DNA from: Gammaproteobacteria bacterium
Lineage (GTDB): Bacteria; Gemmatimonadota; Gemmatimonadetes; Longimicrobiales; Gaopeijiaceae
Reading direction: 5' to 3'
Assembly (NCBI GenBank): GCA_024638345.1
Contig: JAHEKL010000119.1
Span: forward strand, 1-7,859
Length of the DNA stretch: 7,859 nt
Shown here: positions 6,187 through 7,859 of the stretch, in pieces
How positions within the stretch are numbered: the stretch's first letter is position 1
Layout: every line of letters begins with the position of its first letter
Made by a program: the position numbers and the translations under genes
The notes under the pieces: generated by a model
Told to the model about the DNA's origin: nothing
What the model saw: the letters and a program-made list of their open reading frames with translations, nothing else
The model's database searches: none

Positions 6187-6819
6187 TCAGCGAGACGTGG
6201 GCACCTTGCACAGGACCATGGTCCACGGAAAGGGCGAATCTTCCGCAACGACTTCGAGGTCGCGCTGAACGAAGTGGAGAAACGACCTGCGAGACCAATG
6301 TTGGAGATGCCCCGGAGTATTCCCGAAGTCCGGCCAGTAGCGCCCTCTTGCCATGTTGAGCGCCCGCCAGATGGGCTCTCGCGGAACGCTCAGTAGAATC
6401 GACGATCCCGTCAGCCCGCGAAGGTGCCGAACGGCGTTTGCGGGATCCACCAGGTGCTCCAAGACCTCGCAGCAGACTACGAGGTCGTAGGGATCATCGG
6501 ACGGCTCCAGCTCGAAGAGATCCGTCGCGACGAACCGGCAAGAAAGTCCTTCTTCTTCCGCCCTCCGACGAGCGCGATCCACCATGATCGTGGATATGTC
6601 GACGCCCAGAATGTCGATGCCCTCGCGCGCGAGCCGAAGGGTCAGGTCGCCGGGGCCGCAGCCGACCTCGAGCACCCGCTCGGGAGACGCCGTTCCTATC
6701 AGTCGGTCGAAGGATGCCAAGAAACCCGCCATCATCCATCGGACCAATGGGTTTCGGGAGCCGTACTTGTCGTATGCGTTTCCTACGACGATGCCGCGTT
6801 CGTACGTCGGTCCGGTCAT
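6187..6819 (-). CDS. Class I SAM-dependent methyltransferase
   Basis: This is a 210-residue Rossmann-fold methyltransferase of the Methyltransf_11/23 type. Motif I is VLEVGCGPGDL (49-59). The acidic residue that binds the ribose hydroxyls is Asp74 in LGVDIS. Asp100 in ATDLF lies near the adenine, and YDLVVCCEVLEHL (111-123) is the motif at the end of strand four. The C-terminal part has YWPDFGNTPGHLQHWS, a stretch often seen in methyltransferases of glycan and lipid loci. I chose the ATG at 6819; a GTG two codons upstream (6825) is possible and neither has a clear ribosome site. It is the first gene of a two-gene minus-strand operon with the UPF0104 protein. The substrate cannot be read from the sequence; a sugar, a lipid or a small metabolite is possible. 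Confidence 0.85.
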   Translation of the reverse strand: MTGPTYERGIVVGNAYDKYGSRNPLVRWMMAGFLASFDRLIGTASPERVLEVGCGPGDLTLRLAREGIDILGVDISTIMVDRARRRAEEEGLSCRFVATDLFELEPSDDPYDLVVCCEVLEHLVDPANAVRHLRGLTGSSILLSVPREPIWRALNMARGRYWPDFGNTPGHLQHWSRRSFLHFVQRDLEVVAEDSPFPWTMVLCKVPTSR

Positions 6820-7000
6820 GTGCACGTCGGATGTGCGCTCGATCGCTGCCTTCCCGACACGGGTAGGGCCGCGAGAGGGCGGGACACCTTCAACCTTGCA
6901 GGTCCGCTCCTACGCGTCTACCCCGATCCGTTGCCTGCGTCGCGCGCGACTGAGAGGTTGGATCGACTCGCGCGAGAGGTTCTCTCAGCATGTGCTTCGA
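6820..7000. promoter_or_regulatory. Divergent intergenic region between the methyltransferase and HupE/UreJ genes
   Basis: About 180 bases separate two genes that read outwards, so it should hold promoters for both. The half next to the HupE/UreJ gene contains a repeated GAGAGGTT and an inverted CTCTCAG. I found no good sigma-70 hexamer pair on either strand. A long frame crosses this region into the HupE gene, but its upstream part is antisense to the methyltransferase and is not coding. Confidence 0.5.
6950..6988 (+). repeat. Inverted and direct repeat in the hupE-like leader, covering the possible ribosome site
   Basis: CTGAGAG (6950-6956) and CTCTCAG (6982-6988) are perfect 7-base inverted arms. 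GAGAGGTT occurs at 6952-6959 and again 22 bases later at 6974-6981. The second GAGAG can also pair with CTCTC (6982-6986) across a 3-base loop. The two GAGAG copies therefore compete for the same partner, and the second copy is the only Shine-Dalgarno-like sequence near the start. This would suit an operator or a small RNA switch. It is inference from symmetry. Confidence 0.35.
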
Positions 7001-7711
7001 ATGAACCCACGTGTTCCTCGCCGCGCTCTAGCGGCACTTCTCCTATGTCCTCCTGTCCTGCTCGTGGCCGTGGAGCCTGCCGGGGCACACGGCATCGCTC
7101 AGAACGACGCCGCGTTCTTCCTGACCAACGTAGGTCCGGCCATCGGCCCGTACGTGTATCTCGGTGCCAAGCACATGTTTACGGGATACGACCATCTGCT
7201 CTTTCTCATCGGCGTCCTGTTCTTCTTGTATAGGCTCCGGGACGTCGTGGCGTATGTGAGCCTGTTCACCCTGGGTCACAGCGCGACCCTGCTCGCAGGG
7301 GTCCTGTGGGGGATTCGAGCGGACCCGCATGTCATCGACGCCATCATCGGCCTCTCGGTCGTCTACAAGGCCTTCGACAACATGGACGGATTTCGACACT
7401 TCTTCGGCTTTCAACCCAACACCCGGATCGCAGTCCTGACTTTCGGCCTGTTTCATGGGTTCGGTCTGGCGACGACCCTGCAAGAGTACGCGCTGGCTTC
7501 CGAAGGACTGGTCACGAATATTCTGAGCTTCAACATCGGAGTCGAGATCGGCCAGATCCTCGCTCTCACCGGAGTGCTGATCGCCTTGAATCTCTGGCGG
7601 ACCCGTGCGGGGTTCATGAAGCACGCGTTCGCCTCGAACGCGATGTTGATGGCATGCGGATTTCTGCTCATGGGCTATCAGATCGCCGGCTCGTTCCTCG
7701 GGGCCCCGTGA
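7001..7711 (+). CDS. HupE/UreJ-family membrane protein, probable metal transport
   Basis: This 236-residue protein begins with a signal peptide (RR at 7-8, hydrophobic 9-24, cut probably after Ala29), which would leave His30 as the mature N-terminus. Conserved stretches are GAKHMFTGYDHLLFL (55-69), FTLGHSATL (89-97), VVYKAFDN (120-127), FGLFHGFGLA (148-157) and FNIGVEIGQ (177-185). His58, His65, His93 and His152 lie in or near membrane helices, as in HupE/UreJ proteins, some of which carry nickel. The metal here is not known; copper, cobalt or nickel are all possible. About six hydrophobic segments follow the signal peptide. The ATG at 7001 lacks a near ribosome site. A GTG at 6992 has GAGAGG 12 bases upstream and would add only three residues. 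A small membrane anchor gene follows after 7 bases. Confidence 0.85.
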   Translation: MNPRVPRRALAALLLCPPVLLVAVEPAGAHGIAQNDAAFFLTNVGPAIGPYVYLGAKHMFTGYDHLLFLIGVLFFLYRLRDVVAYVSLFTLGHSATLLAGVLWGIRADPHVIDAIIGLSVVYKAFDNMDGFRHFFGFQPNTRIAVLTFGLFHGFGLATTLQEYALASEGLVTNILSFNIGVEIGQILALTGVLIALNLWRTRAGFMKHAFASNAMLMACGFLLMGYQIAGSFLGAP

Positions 7712-7718
7712 GACACCC

Positions 7719-7859
7719 GTGAGAGACTCCGTTCCCCCCACGGATCCTGGCAACGTCCCCTCGAGGCGCGCGATTCTTCGGGCGAGCTTGCTTGCGTTGC
7801 TCGCGGCGGCGGTCGTGCTGGTGACCGTGGTCCTGCCAGCCGAATACGACATCGACCTC
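7719..7859 (+). CDS. Small single-pass transmembrane anchor protein, 3' end missing
   Basis: From a GTG at 7719, 47 codons run open to the window edge. The N-terminus is short and polar, followed by SRRAILRASLLALL and a hydrophobic helix (about 19-39), then the motif TVVLPAEYDID. This polar start, helix and VLPAEYG/D-ID ending is how I remember proteins annotated as transmembrane anchor protein, which often sit directly after HupE/UreJ-family genes in Gram-negative bacteria. The start lies 7 bases after the upstream stop, so the two are almost certainly co-transcribed. No strong ribosome site is visible. An earlier GTG (7708) overlapping the HupE stop is closed by a stop after four codons. 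The missing part should be an extracytoplasmic domain of unknown function. Confidence 0.65.
   Translation, partial: MRDSVPPTDPGNVPSRRAILRASLLALLAAAVVLVTVVLPAEYDIDL

Noticed and set aside
5659..6396. Plus-strand frames of up to 245 codons opposite the UPF0104 and methyltransferase genes
   Set aside because: They are hydrophilic mirror frames of well-recognised minus-strand genes and show no family motifs.
6584..7000. Upstream extension of the HupE/UreJ protein to 375 residues
   Set aside because: The extra part is antisense to the methyltransferase, and a normal signal peptide starts near 7001.
6424..7233. Plus-strand frame of 269 codons crossing the methyltransferase, the intergenic region and the HupE gene
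   Set aside because: It covers two recognised genes in wrong frames and has no recognisable motif of its own.

Overview
The window is 7,859 bases of GC-rich DNA, roughly 60-65% G+C by eye. It looks like the chromosome of a Gram-negative-type bacterium. Short gene overlaps, leaderless-looking starts and the mix of families (polyprenyl-sugar glycosyltransferase, GT-C-like membrane protein, UPF0104 flippase-like protein, HupE/UreJ protein) would fit Gemmatimonadota, Acidobacteriota or a related soil or sediment lineage. That placement is a low-confidence inference because no rRNA or marker gene is present.

Left third (1-2037, minus strand): one long reading frame with no stop runs off the left edge for 679 codons. 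It encodes a secreted surface protein: a signal peptide, two Ig-like DUF11/CARDB-type domains, a domain with a spaced cysteine pair, then two tandem prealbumin-like (SpaA-type) repeats of about 95 residues. Each repeat carries a Lys/Glu/Asn set placed as in domains that form internal isopeptide bonds.

A 630-base divergent intergenic region (2038-2667) follows. It holds several short perfect inverted repeats, an AT-rich patch and a fair sigma-70-like promoter facing the next operon.

Centre (2668-6819): two convergent two-gene operons. On the plus strand, a GT-A glycosyltransferase with two C-terminal membrane helices (GtrB/ArnC/DPM1 type) overlaps by ATGA a 533-residue polytopic GT-C-like protein. 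The first probably makes a polyprenyl-phosphate-sugar and the second probably uses such a donor on the outer face of the membrane. On the minus strand, a SAM-dependent methyltransferase is followed 18 bases later by a UPF0104/LPG-synthase-type membrane protein. The two operons meet tail to tail with a 23-base coding overlap. Together they look like a small envelope glycan or lipid-modification locus, which may serve cell-surface components such as the protein to the left, though nothing in the sequence proves that link. The UPF0104 gene has no ATG, GTG or TTG that would keep its first membrane segment, and appears to start at CTG behind a well-placed GGAG.

Right end (7001-7859, plus strand): a HupE/UreJ-type membrane protein with many conserved histidines, probably linked to metal handling. 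It is followed directly by the start of a small single-helix membrane anchor protein cut by the window edge. The leader in front of this pair holds repeated GAGAGGTT units and a CTCTC element that can pair with either copy, one of which carries the only Shine-Dalgarno-like sequence.

I saw no tRNA, rRNA, CRISPR array, insertion sequence or phage gene.
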